Positions 1 to 14,498 of a stretch of DNA of 64,000 nt are shown in pieces. Source of the DNA: Bacillota bacterium (GTDB lineage: Bacteria; Bacillota; Clostridia; Christensenellales; CAG-138); NCBI GenBank assembly GCA_023455425.1, contig JAEYCM010000030.1, positions 1-64,000 of the forward strand. The letters are read 5' to 3'. How positions within the stretch are numbered: the first letter of the stretch is position 1; each line of letters opens with the position of its first letter. Position numbers and translations under genes: made by a program. The notes beneath the pieces are model-generated. The model was not told where the DNA came from. It saw only the letters and a program-made list of their open reading frames with translations, and did no database searches.

Positions 1-22
1 CGCCGCTTTTCTCAAGCGGCGG
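1..22 (-). terminator. Partial terminator hairpin after tuf
   Basis: Positions 1-8 and 14-21 are perfect complements (CGCCGCTT / AAGCGGCG) around a 5-base loop. The hairpin starts 19 bases past the tuf stop codon. The U-tract expected on the minus strand would lie left of base 1, outside the window, so the terminator is incomplete here. Confidence 0.6.
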
Positions 23-40
23 CTTCTGTATGTCGGTGAG

Positions 41-1249
<1,209 letters not shown>

Positions 1250-1332
1250 GGTAATCGTCTCCTCCTAAATACTGGTTATTTCAGTCTTCATAATACGCAC
1301 TTCGGTGCGTTTCGATGCACTTAAGCTCCGTG

Positions 1333-3405
1333 TTAGCGCCCTTTGCCGGTTACCTTGGCGGCAACGTTGGTAGGCACTTCTTCATAGTGGTCAAACTGCA
1401 TGGTGAACGTGCCGCGGCCCTGCGTACGGCTTCTTAAATCCGTCGCATAACCGAACATTTCGGAAAGCGGGCACATGCCATGGATCGCCTGGCCGTTACC
1501 GCGCGCTTCCATGCCTTCGATGCGGCCGCGGCGCGCGTTGATGTTGCCGATGACGTCGCCCATGTAGTCTTCGGGCACGACGACTTCCACCTTCATCATA
1601 GGCTCAAGCAGCACGGGCGCGGCCTTACTTGCCGCTTCCTTAAAGGCGAGAGAACCCGCGATCTTGTAAGCAAGTTCGCTTGAGTCCACCTCATGGTAGC
1701 TGCCGTCGAGCAATGTCGCCTTGAAGTCCACCAGCTCAAAGCCGCCAAGGGGCCCGCTGCGGGCGGCTTCCTGAATGCCCTGATCGATGGCCGGAATGTA
1801 TTCCTTGGGAATTACGCCGCCCACGGTGACATTTTCAAACACATAACCGGCGCCGGGCTCCTGCGGCGTAAATTCCACGACGCAGTGACCATACTGGCCA
1901 TGACCGCCGGTCTGGCGGACATATCGGCCTTCGGCCTTGACGGTCTTGGTGATGGTTTCGCGGTAGGCAACCTGCGGCTTACCGACGGTGGCCTCCACGC
2001 GGAACTCGCGGATCAGACGGTCCACAATGATTTCAAGGTGCAGCTCGCCCATGCCCGCGATGATAGTCTGACCCGTTTCCTGATCCGTATAGGTCTTGAA
2101 CGTGGGGTCTTCTTCCGCAAGCTTGACAAGCGCCAGCGTCATCTTATCCTGCCCGGCCTTGGTCTTGGGCTCAATCGCCACGCGGATAACGGGATCCGGG
2201 AACTCCATGGATTCAAGCAGCAGCGGATGCTGTTCGTCGCAGAGCGTATCGCCCGTGGAGGTATCCTTGAAGCCGCCGATGGCCGCGATATCCCCCGCGT
2301 GCACCTCGTCCACCTCGGTGCGGGCGCTGGCGTGCATCAGCAGGATACGGCCCACGCGTTCACGCTTGCCCTTAGAGGCATTATAGACATACGTTCCGCT
2401 CTTGAGCGTACCGCTGTACATGCGGAAGAATGTCAGCTTGCCCACATACGGATCGGTCACGATCTTGAAAGCAAGCGCAGCGACCGGCGCTGTGTCCGAA
2501 GGCTCGGTGGCGATAATTTCTTCGCCGTCCACTTCCTTGCCCTGCGCGGGCGGAATGTCCAGCGGGGAAGGCAGGTAGTCTACAATGGCGTCAAGCAAAA
2601 GCTGTACGCCCTTATTGCGGTAGGATGTGCCGCAGCATACGGGCACTACAGTGTTGGCGATGACCGCTTTCCTGAGGCAGGTGCGGATCTCTTCGGCGGT
2701 AAAATCTTCGCCGCCCAGGTATTTTTCCAAGAGTTCCTCATCCTGTTCCGCGACGGCTTCCATCAGCTTTGCGCGGTACTCTTCGCAATTGCCGAGCATA
2801 TCGGAAGGAATTTCTTCTTCCCGGATATCCACACCCATATCGTCGTAGTAGACCTCGGCCTTCATTTTGATGAGGTCGATGATTCCGCGGAAATCCGCCT
2901 CCGCCCCAATGGGGAGCTGGATGGGCACGGCATTTGCGCCCAGGCGCTCATGCATCATATTGACGACATTGTAAAAGTCCGCGCCGGTGATATCCATTTT
3001 GTTGACGTAGGCGATACGGGGAACGCCGTACTTGGTCGCCTGACGCCAAACGGTCTCGCTTTGCGGCTCTACGCCGCCCTTGGCGCAAAATACTGCCACT
3101 GCGCCGTCAAGCACGCGCAAAGAACGCTCCACTTCAACGGTAAAGTCCACATGGCCCGGCGTGTCGATGATGTTGATGCGGTGCTCCCGCCAATAGGCGG
3201 TGGTTGCCGCGGACGCGATGGTAATGCCGCGTTCCTGCTCCTGCACCATGAAATCCATCGTAGCGGCGCCTTCATGCACCTCGCCCACCTTGTGGATCTT
3301 GCCCGTGTAAAAAAGGATGCGTTCGGTGGTCGTTGTCTTTCCGGCGTCGATATGCGCCATAATGCCTATGTTTCTGGTCATTTCCAGGGTTGTCTGTCTA
3401 GGCAT
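1333..3405 (-). CDS. fusA: Elongation factor G
   Basis: This ribosomal translocase GTPase is 690 residues long from the chosen start. AHIDAGKT (G1) is at residues 17-24, then DTPGHVDF (G3) and NKMD (G4), followed by domains II-V. The open frame begins at a GTG at 3411, but the AAAGGA site lies 8 bases before the ATG at 3405 and only 2 before the GTG, and family members begin MPRQ, so the ATG is preferred. It is third from the end of the str operon, separated from rpsG by a 147-base spacer that carries a strong hairpin. Confidence 0.97.
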   Translation of the reverse strand: MPRQTTLEMTRNIGIMAHIDAGKTTTTERILFYTGKIHKVGEVHEGAATMDFMVQEQERGITIASAATTAYWREHRINIIDTPGHVDFTVEVERSLRVLDGAVAVFCAKGGVEPQSETVWRQATKYGVPRIAYVNKMDITGADFYNVVNMMHERLGANAVPIQLPIGAEADFRGIIDLIKMKAEVYYDDMGVDIREEEIPSDMLGNCEEYRAKLMEAVAEQDEELLEKYLGGEDFTAEEIRTCLRKAVIANTVVPVCCGTSYRNKGVQLLLDAIVDYLPSPLDIPPAQGKEVDGEEIIATEPSDTAPVAALAFKIVTDPYVGKLTFFRMYSGTLKSGTYVYNASKGKRERVGRILLMHASARTEVDEVHAGDIAAIGGFKDTSTGDTLCDEQHPLLLESMEFPDPVIRVAIEPKTKAGQDKMTLALVKLAEEDPTFKTYTDQETGQTIIAGMGELHLEIIVDRLIREFRVEATVGKPQVAYRETITKTVKAEGRYVRQTGGHGQYGHCVVEFTPQEPGAGYVFENVTVGGVIPKEYIPAIDQGIQEAARSGPLGGFELVDFKATLLDGSYHEVDSSELAYKIAGSLAFKEAASKAAPVLLEPMMKVEVVVPEDYMGDVIGNINARRGRIEGMEARGNGQAIHGMCPLSEMFGYATDLRSRTQGRGTFTMQFDHYEEVPTNVAAKVTGKGR

Positions 3406-3515
3406 GGGCACGTTCCTTTCCGTTAAAGGGACAATGAGTAGTATCCATAAACAAAAAATCTTTCCTCCAATGGGTTGAAAAAGGGTAAAACGGTTCCGTT
3501 CTCATGAAAACAAGC

Positions 3516-3542
3516 CGCGGATACGGCAAGGCCGTATCCGCG
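3516..3542 (-). terminator. Attenuator or terminator between rpsG and fusA
   Basis: A perfect 12-bp stem (3516-3527 with 3531-3542) closes a 3-base loop. In the minus-strand transcript it follows rpsG by 10 bases and is followed by a loosely T-rich stretch (TTGTTTTC). It probably lowers read-through into fusA and tuf or stabilises the upstream mRNA end. The weak U-tract suggests partial termination. Confidence 0.6.
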
Positions 3543-3552
3543 AACCTTCGGC

Positions 3553-4023
3553 TTACCAGCGATAGTTTGCGAACGCCTTGTTGGCTTCGGCCATCTTGTG
3601 GGTGTCTTCCTTCTTTTTGAAGGCGTTACCGGTCTGATTGGCGGCATCCATGATCTCGCCCGCAAGGCGCTGCATCATGGTGCGCTCGCTGCGGTTGCGG
3701 GAGTAGGATACGAGCCACCTGAGACCCAGCGTCTGCCGGCGCTCCGGCCGGATCTCGATGGGGACCTGGTAAGTAGCACCGCCGACGCGGCGGGCCTTGA
3801 CTTCCAGCACAGGCATGATGTTGCCCATCGCCTGCGTGAATACTTCAAGGGGTTCACGGCCGGTCTTTTCGCGGATGATATCAAACGCGCCATAGCAGGC
3901 CTTCTGCGCGGTGCCGCGCTTGCCGTCGAGCATGACCTGGTTGATAAGCTTGGTCACGACGATGCTGTTATAAATAGGATCCGCAAGCACTTCGCGCTTG
4001 GGTATAAAACCACGTCTTGGCAT
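3553..4023 (-). CDS. rpsG: Small ribosomal subunit protein uS7
   Basis: This 16S rRNA 3'-domain assembly protein is 156 residues, the standard bacterial length. It begins MPRRGF and contains the conserved KLINQVMLDGKRG and GGATYQVPIEIRPERR segments. Its ribosome binding site is TAAGGAGG, 8 bases before the ATG. It sits between rpsL (15 bases upstream) and fusA in the canonical str operon order. Confidence 0.97.
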   Translation of the reverse strand: MPRRGFIPKREVLADPIYNSIVVTKLINQVMLDGKRGTAQKACYGAFDIIREKTGREPLEVFTQAMGNIMPVLEVKARRVGGATYQVPIEIRPERRQTLGLRWLVSYSRNRSERTMMQRLAGEIMDAANQTGNAFKKKEDTHKMAEANKAFANYRW

Positions 4024-4038
4024 AGTCTAATTTCCTCC

Positions 4039-4413
4039 TTACTTCTTCGGGCGCTTTGCGCCGTACAAAGAACGGGACTGCATGCGCTTTGCAACGCCGG
4101 CAGTATCGAGCGCGCCACGGATGATATGGTACCTGACGCCCGGCAGATCCTTTACGCGGCCGCCGCGGATGAGCACAACGGAGTGCTCCTGCAGGTTGTG
4201 GCCGATGCCGGGGATGTAGGCGGTACCTTCAAGGCCGTCCGTCAAACGGATACGGGCGATTTTACGCAGAGCGGAGTTCGGCTTTTTCGGGGTCATGGTA
4301 CGCACGGCGGTGCAGACGCCCCTGCGCTGGGGACGCTTCTTGAGTATGGGGGAGTTGGACTTGTACTCCACCTGCTCCCTGCCCTTGCGGATCAATTGGT
4401 TGATCGTAGGCAT
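4039..4413 (-). CDS. rpsL: Small ribosomal subunit protein uS12
   Basis: This decoding-centre protein is 124 residues. The frame is open upstream to 4581, but the ATG at 4413 follows AGGAGG and gives the universal start MPTINQLIRKGR. The streptomycin-relevant segments are present and look wild type: TPKKPNSALRK and GGRVKDLPGVRYH. It is second in the str operon, after a 222-base spacer downstream of rplGB. Confidence 0.97.
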   Translation of the reverse strand: MPTINQLIRKGREQVEYKSNSPILKKRPQRRGVCTAVRTMTPKKPNSALRKIARIRLTDGLEGTAYIPGIGHNLQEHSVVLIRGGRVKDLPGVRYHIIRGALDTAGVAKRMQSRSLYGAKRPKK

Positions 4414-4547
4414 TCTATTTCCTCCTAAATATAATCCAGTCGCTTTTTGTTCGGGGCCTGAGCGCTCGCCTTCAGCATAGGCATTTGGCTCTGGCAATGC
4501 AACGCATCCGCGGCTCCCAGCCGCACAGGATCTATGTGTTAAGAAAA

Positions 4548-4571
4548 CTCCCTGCAACCCCTTGAAGGGAG
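4548..4571 (-). terminator. Attenuator-like hairpin upstream of rpsL
   Basis: CTCCCT and AGGGAG arms (6 bp) enclose a 12-base loop. On the minus strand the stem is followed by TTTTCTT. It lies between rplGB and rpsL, so it could attenuate transcription into the ribosomal genes. The stem is short. Confidence 0.4.
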
Positions 4572-4635
4572 AGATCACCAAAATAATTGCGGCGCTTATC
4601 CTGTGGTATCCGGCTGTTAACCGGAATGCCCAAGG

Positions 4636-4881
4636 CTACTTGCGTACCCCCGCGCACGCGGCGCCGACCTCGATGCCGCACAGCGCGCCAAGCTCCCGCA
4701 TGGTCGCCACCGTTTCCACGGCCATACCGTATTCCTCACATGCGGCGCGCAGCCTGCTAAGTAAATACGGCTCCGTATCCAGGGCAATGAGCACGCGGCC
4801 GAGCGCGCCCGCCTGAATGGCCTTTAGTACCTGTTTGGTACCCACCACGGCGTTTTTGATACGATCCGCCGGCATTCCCAT
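4636..4881 (-). CDS. rplGB: L7Ae/L30e-family RNA-binding protein (YbxF-like)
   Basis: An 81-residue L7Ae/L30e/S12e/Gadd45 fold protein. In Bacillota the equivalent gene between rpoC and rpsL (ybxF) encodes a kink-turn-binding protein related to archaeal L7Ae. Typical segments are KNAVVGTKQVLKAI near the start and the central VLIALDTEP strand followed by CEEYGM. It is first in the str operon, behind the promoter at 5008-5036. Two in-frame ATGs (4881 and 4875) are both possible starts; GGGG lies upstream of each. Confidence 0.85.
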   Translation of the reverse strand: MGMPADRIKNAVVGTKQVLKAIQAGALGRVLIALDTEPYLLSRLRAACEEYGMAVETVATMRELGALCGIEVGAACAGVRK

Positions 4882-4958
4882 ACGCCCCTTTCGCCTTTAC
4901 GCCTGCGTGTCCTGTTTTTCCCCCGGAAAAATCAAGGGAAAGCGGCATAGAAACTAAG

Positions 4959-5009
4959 ATACGCATGGTGCTTAGAGAACAAACGTCCCCAAAGGCGCAC
5001 CATGCGTAT
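4959..5009. repeat. 13-bp inverted repeat over the str operon start point
   Basis: The arms 4959-4971 and 4997-5009 are perfect complements, 25 bases apart. The right arm overlaps the -10 box by two bases and covers the expected start site near 5001. It could be a DNA operator dyad, or an RNA hairpin in transcripts reading through from the rpoC operon. No U-tract follows on the minus strand. Confidence 0.6.
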
Positions 5010-5036
5010 TTTATCATCCAAGCGGGGTGTTGTCAA
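5008..5036 (-). promoter_or_regulatory. Sigma-A-type promoter of the str operon
   Basis: TTGACA (5031-5036) and TAAAAT (5008-5013) are separated by exactly 17 bases on the minus strand. It would start transcription near 5001, giving a leader of about 120 bases before rplGB. The match to consensus is 11 of 12. Confidence 0.85.
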
Positions 5037-5081
5037 AACCTTTTTTATGCAGTACTGCGCATTTTATACACGAACGGGGAA

Positions 5082-5828
5082 TTACTGCTCCGCAGGGCAG
5101 ACAGCGTCCGCCGGGGTCCCGGTGCCCACGCCCATATGCATGCGCTTCTTTACAAACACCAGCCGGAGGCGCTTGCCGTTGACGTTGATGGGGAACCAGC
5201 CCTTCTCCTTCATCTCCCCGAGAATGGGAAGCGCAAAGGGGTCCAGTTCCGTCAGCTTCGCGTAGCGCTTTTCCAGCACATTGGAAAGCACCCTTCCCAC
5301 TATGGCCGAAACAACCACCAATACGAGGAACAGCGCAAACGGCAGCAGCATCGCCGCACGCTCCAACGCATCGGATACACCGGGCAGCATCAGCGCGATC
5401 AGCGTGAGGATGCCCACAAACAACGGCAGCAGGATAGGCAGATACTCCAACATTAGGATGCGCTTGCGGCAGGCGTTACATACGGAAATCTGCACCGGCA
5501 CAAGGGAGCCTACCGCCGATTTGATCTTGAGACCGATGATGGAACGCTTGGTGCGCTTGGGTTCCACATGCCCAAGGTCCATCAGCCCGTAGTAGGCGCG
5601 CTTGTTGGGATGCGGCTTTTTGCAGAGCCTGCATTCATCCGTGTCAAAGAGCGGGTGTATGCCGCCTTCGGGAAGAAGGGAAGCAAGCACGCTAAGATCG
5701 CTTGCAACCTGCTCGCTTTCCTCCTCCTTGCCGTTCATAATGCAAACCTCACAGGAGGGCATATTGAGAAGATCGCAGTGCGGAGTGTGGTAGAGCCTGC
5801 ACGCTTCGTTAGTAATGATCCGTTTCAT
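5082..5828 (-). CDS. Cys-rich two-helix membrane protein of unknown function
   Basis: I do not recognise this 248-residue protein. The N-terminal half has several Cys pairs and His residues (CDLLNMPSCEVC, CRLCKKPH, CNACRKR) that look like metal-binding knuckles. Two hydrophobic segments follow (about 125-150 and 160-185), then a basic C-terminal region. It starts 11 bases after the rpoC stop and so is probably cotranscribed with rpoBC, before the str promoter. A membrane-anchored zinc protein is an inference from composition only. Confidence 0.75.
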   Translation of the reverse strand: MKRIITNEACRLYHTPHCDLLNMPSCEVCIMNGKEEESEQVASDLSVLASLLPEGGIHPLFDTDECRLCKKPHPNKRAYYGLMDLGHVEPKRTKRSIIGLKIKSAVGSLVPVQISVCNACRKRILMLEYLPILLPLFVGILTLIALMLPGVSDALERAAMLLPFALFLVLVVVSAIVGRVLSNVLEKRYAKLTELDPFALPILGEMKEKGWFPINVNGKRLRLVFVKKRMHMGVGTGTPADAVCPAEQ

Positions 5829-5839
5829 GGCGCTCCCCC

Positions 5840-8800
5840 TTATACGTTGGAGGTGTTTTCGCTTACCTCAACGTTCTTATACCGCTTGAGCCCGATACCC
5901 GCGGGAATAAGCTTCCCGATAATGACGTTTTCCTTCAGGCCGACGAGCGGATCGATCTTGCCCTTGATGGCGGCTTCGGTCAGCACGCGGGTCGTCTCCT
6001 GGAAGGAGGCGGCGGAGAGGAAGGAGTCGGTCGCCAAACTCGCCTTGGTAATGCCCAGCAGCTTACGCTTTGCGATAGCAGGCTGGCCGCCGTTCATGAT
6101 AACGGCCTCGTTCTCACGCTCAAAGCGGAAGATGTCGATGAGTTCGCCGGGCAGCATTTCCGTATCGCCCGCATCCTCAATCTGGACCTTTCTGAGCATC
6201 TGGCGGATGATGATCTCGATATGCTTATCGGAGATTTCAACGCCCTGCAGACGGTATACGCTCTGGACTTCCTTGAGCATATAGGCCTGCACGCCCTTGA
6301 CGCCCTTGATCTTTAAAATATCATGCGGGTTGATGGAGCCCTCGGTGAGCTCGTCGCCCGCTTCGACCATGTCGCCGTCGCGCACTTTGAGCTTGGAGCC
6401 GAACGGAATGAGGTAAGTCTCGCTTTCGCCATCTTCATTGGAAATGATGGCTTCGCGCTTTTTCTTGGTGTCACTGAGCTTGACGACGCCGTTAATCTCG
6501 GAAATCACAGCCAAGCCCTTCGGCTTTCTCGCTTCAAAAAGCTCCTCTACGCGGGGAAGACCCTGCGTAATATCGTCTCCCGCGACGCCGCCCGTATGGA
6601 ACGTACGCATCGTAAGCTGCGTGCCCGGTTCGCCGATGGCCTGCGCCGCGATGATGCCCACCGCTTCGCCGATGTTGACTTCGTTGCCGGTCGCAAGGTT
6701 GGAACCATAGCACTTGGCGCAGACGCCGTGCTCGCTGCGGCAGGTAAATACCGTGCGGCAGGTGACAGATTCAAGGCCAAGCTTGTTGATCAGCTTGCAC
6801 TCTTCCACATCAAGCAAGGTGTTCGCCTTGATGAGTACCTCTCCAGTCTCCGGGTGCAGAACACTCTCCGCGGTATAGCGGCCCAACAGGCGGTCGCCAA
6901 GGGGCTCTATCACCTTGTTGCCTTCATGGATCGTGCTAAATCGCATGCCCTTGAGGGCCTCGCCGCGCACAGCAAAGCAATCCTCTTCGCGCACGATCAC
7001 GTCCTGGGAAACGTCGACAAGACGACGCGTGAGGTAACCGGAGTCAGCCGTACGGAGTGCGGTATCCGCCAACCCTTTACGCGCGCCGTGCGAGGAAACG
7101 AAGAATTCAAGCACCGTGAGGCCTTCGCGGAAGTTCGCGCGGATCGGCACCTCGATGATCTGGCCGGACGGGTCCGCCATGAGGCCGCGCATACCGGCCA
7201 GCTGGCGGATCTGCGCGGTGCTGCCGCGCGCCCCGGAGTTTGCCATCATGTAAATCGGGTTGTAGGGATCCAGCGACTTCATCAGCGCGTCGGTGACGTC
7301 GTTGGTCGTCTTTTCCCAAACCTTGATGACGCGCTGCTTGCGCTCCGCATCGGAGAACAAGCCGCTGCGGAAGAGCGCGTCGATATTATCGACTTCCTTT
7401 TCCGCCAACTGCAGCAGCTCCGGCTTTTCCTTGGGCACGGTGATGTCCTGGAAGCCGACGGTGATGCCGCCGCGCGTGGAATACTGGAAGCCCAGTTTTT
7501 TGATATTGTCAAGCACCTCGGAGGTGATGGTGGGGCCGTGCTTTCTGTAGCAGCTGTCCACAATCTTGCCAAGGTCCTTCTTGAGCACCAGGCGGTCAAT
7601 CTCCAGCTGGAAGATGTTCTCTTCCTTCGTGCGGTCCACATAGCCCAAGTCCTGCGGGATGGCGTTGTTAAAGAGCAAACGTCCAACGGTCGTATCGATG
7701 ACCTTGCGGCGCTTTTCGCCATTTATCACGCGCTCCACGCGTACCTTCACCTTTGCCTGCAGAGAAACGACGCCGGTCTGATAGGCCATGAAAGCTTCGC
7801 TTTCGCTGTGGAAGGCTTTTCCCTCGCCTTTGGAGCCCGGACGGTCCAATGTGAGATAGTAGCAGCCGATAACCATGTCCTGCGTGGGGGAAACGACCGG
7901 CTTGCCGTCCTGGGGCTTCAAAATATTGTTGGAAGCGAGCATCAAAAAGCGCGCTTCTGCCTGCGCTTCCACGGAAAGCGGCACGTGCACGGCCATCTGG
8001 TCTCCGTCGAAGTCCGCGTTGTACGCGGTGCAGACGAGCGGATGCAGCTTTAAGGCGCGGCCCTCCACCAGCACCGGCTCAAACGCCTGGATGCCCAGAC
8101 GGTGCAGCGTCGGCGCGCGGTTCAACAGCACAGGATGATCCTTGATGACGCTCTCCAATACGCCCCAAACCTCGGGACGTACGCGCTCCACCATACGCTT
8201 GGCGGATTTGATGTTGTGGGCGTGATTCTCTTCCACAAGCTTCTTCATGACAAAGGGCTTGAAGAGCTCAAGCGCCATTTCCTTGGGCAGGCCGCACTGG
8301 AACATCTTGAGATCCGGGCCAACCACGATAACGGAACGGCCCGAATAGTCCACGCGCTTGCCAAGGAGGTTCTGGCGGAACCTGCCCTGCTTGCCTCTGA
8401 GCATATCCGAAAGAGACTTTAAGGGGCGGTTGCCGGGGCCCGTTACCGGGCGGCCGCGGCGGCCGTTATCGATGAGCGCGTCCACCGCTTCCTGAAGCAT
8501 GCGCTTTTCGTTGCGGACAATGATATCCGGCGCTTTGAGCTCCAGGAGCCTCTTTAAACGGTTGTTGCGGTTAATGACGCGGCGGTACAGGTCATTTAGG
8601 TCGGAGGTCGCAAAGCGGCCGCCGTCGAGCTGCACCATGGGGCGCAATTCGGGCGGGATGACCGGCACGACGTCGAGTACGATCCATTCCGGCTTGTTGC
8701 CGGATTTTAAGAACGCTTCCACCACCTCAAGGCGCTTGATGGCATTGGCGCGCTTCTGCCCGGAAGCGTCGCGGATTTCTTCCCTGAGCTGTTGATCCAG

Positions 8801-9384
8801 CTCGGGAAGCTTAATCTGCTTGAGCAATTCCTTGATAGCTTCCGCGCCCATGCCGGCCTTGAAGGCTTTGGGGCCGTACTTCTGCTGCGCTTCGCGGTAT
8901 TCCTTATCCGTCAAAAGGCTCTTATGCACCAATGGCGTAGTGCCCGGGTCGACAACGACAAAGTTCGCAAAATAGAGAATTTTCTCTAACGCGCGGGGGG
9001 ACATATCCAGCAGCATCTTCATGCGGCAGGGGATGCCCTTGAAGTACCAGATATGGGAGACGGGCGCCGCAAGCTCGATATGGCCCATGCGCTCGCGCCT
9101 GACCTTGGCACGCGTTACTTCTACGCCGCACTTGTCGCAGATGACGCCCTTGTAGCGTACCCGCTTATAACGTCCGCAATGGCATTCCCAATCCTTGGTG
9201 GGCCCGAATATGCGTTCGCAGAACAGGCCGTCCTTTTCCGGTTTGAGCGTGCGGTAGTTGATGGTTTCCGGCTTCTTGACCTCACCATGGGACCATTCCC
9301 GGATCTTTTCCGGGGATGCAAGGCCAATCTGTATCGCATCGAAATTCGTCAGTTCAAACAATTCGCGTCTCTCCCTTCCCGCAC

Positions 9385-9388
<4 letters not shown>
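5840..9388 (-). CDS. rpoC: RNA polymerase subunit beta'
   Basis: This largest RNA polymerase subunit is 1182 residues, typical of Bacillota without lineage insertions. The N-terminal zinc ribbon is CHCGRYK...CDKCGVEV; the catalytic Mg-binding loop is NADFDGDQMAVHVPLS; the bridge helix and trigger loop are in place (GEPGTQLTMRTFHTGG). The GTG at 9388 overlaps the rpoB stop by 4 bases (GTGA). A TTG at 9361, 9 bases after AAGGGAG, would give the family-like start FELTNFDAIQIG and is a serious alternative. Confidence 0.96.
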
Positions 9389-13098
<3,710 letters not shown>

Positions 13099-13155
13099 CG
13101 CGTTCACTCCTAACCGATGCATACGCATCAAAATCATTCATCTAAGCAAGTTCGC

Positions 13156-13205
13156 ACTCCAAACCCCGGCAACATGGGCGCTTTTGCCAATGTACCGTTT
13201 GGAGT
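13156..13205 (-). promoter_or_regulatory. Stem-forming element in the rpoB leader
   Basis: ACTCCAAAC (13156-13164) and GTTTGGAGT (13197-13205) form a 9-bp stem around a 32-base loop, inside the transcribed leader between the rpoB promoter and start codon. A second weaker stem (TGCACAT / ATGTGCG) lies near the 5' end of the leader. The role is unknown. Known Bacillota L10-binding leaders sit upstream of rplJ, which is absent here. Confidence 0.45.
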
Positions 13206-13296
13206 ATTGCCAAATGGGATACCATATAAACCCGGTTGCCGCACTTTCGCCAAAAAGGGAAAATGCGCACATCATCCCATACATGTGCAGTTTATA

Positions 13297-13325
13297 ATAA
13301 TATCATTGCTGCACACAAGTGTCAA
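13297..13325 (-). promoter_or_regulatory. Sigma-A-type promoter of rpoBC
   Basis: On the minus strand TTGACA (13320-13325) and TATTAT (13297-13302) have a 17-base spacer. Transcription would start near 13290, about 190 bases before rpoB. It lies 52 bases past the yacL stop, so rpoBC has its own start here. Confidence 0.88.
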
Positions 13326-13376
13326 TATATTATTTTCTTTCAGGAAACTTTATTTCCCGGGCAACAGCGCGGTCCT

Positions 13377-14471
13377 TCATTTCAATTTCGCAAATATCAT
13401 CCTTCCCGCAGCCGTCTGCAGCACACTGGTAACCACGGTTTCCACCGTTTCTCCAATATAGCGCCGCCCGTTCTCCACCACAATCATCGTGCCGTCGTCC
13501 AGATACCCTACGCCCTGTCCGGCTTCCTTGCCTTCCTTTACGACCGCAAGGATCATTTCCTCCCCGGGCAGCACAACGGGCTTGATAGCGTTTGCAAGCT
13601 CGTTGATATTGAATACCGGCACGCTCTGCACGCTTGCCACTTTATTGAGGTTGTAATCGTTGGTAATGACAACGCCGCCCAAGTCCTGCGCAAGCCTTAG
13701 AAGCTTTGCGTCCACTTCGGCGATATCGTCGTAATCCCGTTCCTCGACATGCACCGTCATCGCAAGCTCTTTCTGCATGCGGTGCAGAATGTCAAGCCCC
13801 CTGCGCCCCCGCCCGCGCTTTAAAGCGTCCGCGCTGTCCGCAATGTGCCGAAGTTCCTGCAGCACAAAGCCCGGCACGACGAGTTTTCCCTCCATCACGC
13901 CGGTCTGGCAGATATCGAATATCCGTCCGTCGATAATGACTGAAGTGTCCAGTATCTTGGGGCGCGCCATCATGCTCGTCCGCTCCCGTTTACCGGAGGA
14001 CTTAATCCAATCCGGCTCGGAGAGTTCGCTCCTGCGCCGAATTGTGATGCTTACCCCAAGGTAACCGCAAAACACATAAAGGCCGACATTGATGACGGCC
14101 GCAAGCCAGGGCATGGGAATTCGGTTGACGAGCGTACCCAAAAGCAAGGCGACAAGCAGCCCCACAATGAGGCCGAGCACCGTAAAGAAAATATCCGAAA
14201 GGGGCATCCTCGAAAGGGTCTCTTCAGTCTGCCGAATGGCCCCGCCGATGGTATCTATGATCCTGGGTGAAAAAATAAAAAATATAATTCCAAATATAAG
14301 CGCACCCATTACATAGATCATCACCAGCGCCCAGGTCAAAAGCGAAACATGGATGCTTGTTGCGCCGAATGCCATAATGATGTTATCCACCAGCGCAATC
14401 ACTCCGCAGCCAAGCGCCGCGCCCAAAAGCATAATGACGACGCGCAGCATCTTTCGTACCAAAGCATTCAC
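13377..14471 (-). CDS. yacL: PIN/TRAM-domain membrane protein (YacL family)
   Basis: A 364-residue protein with four predicted membrane helices in about the first 150 residues, then a PIN nuclease-fold domain and a C-terminal TRAM domain. The PIN acidic residues are visible in LDTSVIIDGRIFD, VLQELRHIAD, DAKLLRLA and TNDYNL. The family is common in Bacillota next to carD and disA; its RNA target is not established. The open frame begins at a GTG inside its own GAGGTG, so a TTG at 14462 (6 bases after that site) may be the true start. It is 27 bases after carD, in one operon. Confidence 0.88.
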   Translation of the reverse strand: MNALVRKMLRVVIMLLGAALGCGVIALVDNIIMAFGATSIHVSLLTWALVMIYVMGALIFGIIFFIFSPRIIDTIGGAIRQTEETLSRMPLSDIFFTVLGLIVGLLVALLLGTLVNRIPMPWLAAVINVGLYVFCGYLGVSITIRRRSELSEPDWIKSSGKRERTSMMARPKILDTSVIIDGRIFDICQTGVMEGKLVVPGFVLQELRHIADSADALKRGRGRRGLDILHRMQKELAMTVHVEERDYDDIAEVDAKLLRLAQDLGGVVITNDYNLNKVASVQSVPVFNINELANAIKPVVLPGEEMILAVVKEGKEAGQGVGYLDDGTMIVVENGRRYIGETVETVVTSVLQTAAGRMIFAKLK

Positions 14472-14498
14472 CTCTTCATATTTGTTGATGGAAAAGAT

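Noticed and set aside
4959..5009. 13-bp hairpin as terminator of rpoBC
   Set aside because: No U-tract follows on the minus strand and it overlaps the str promoter, so a plain terminator is unlikely.
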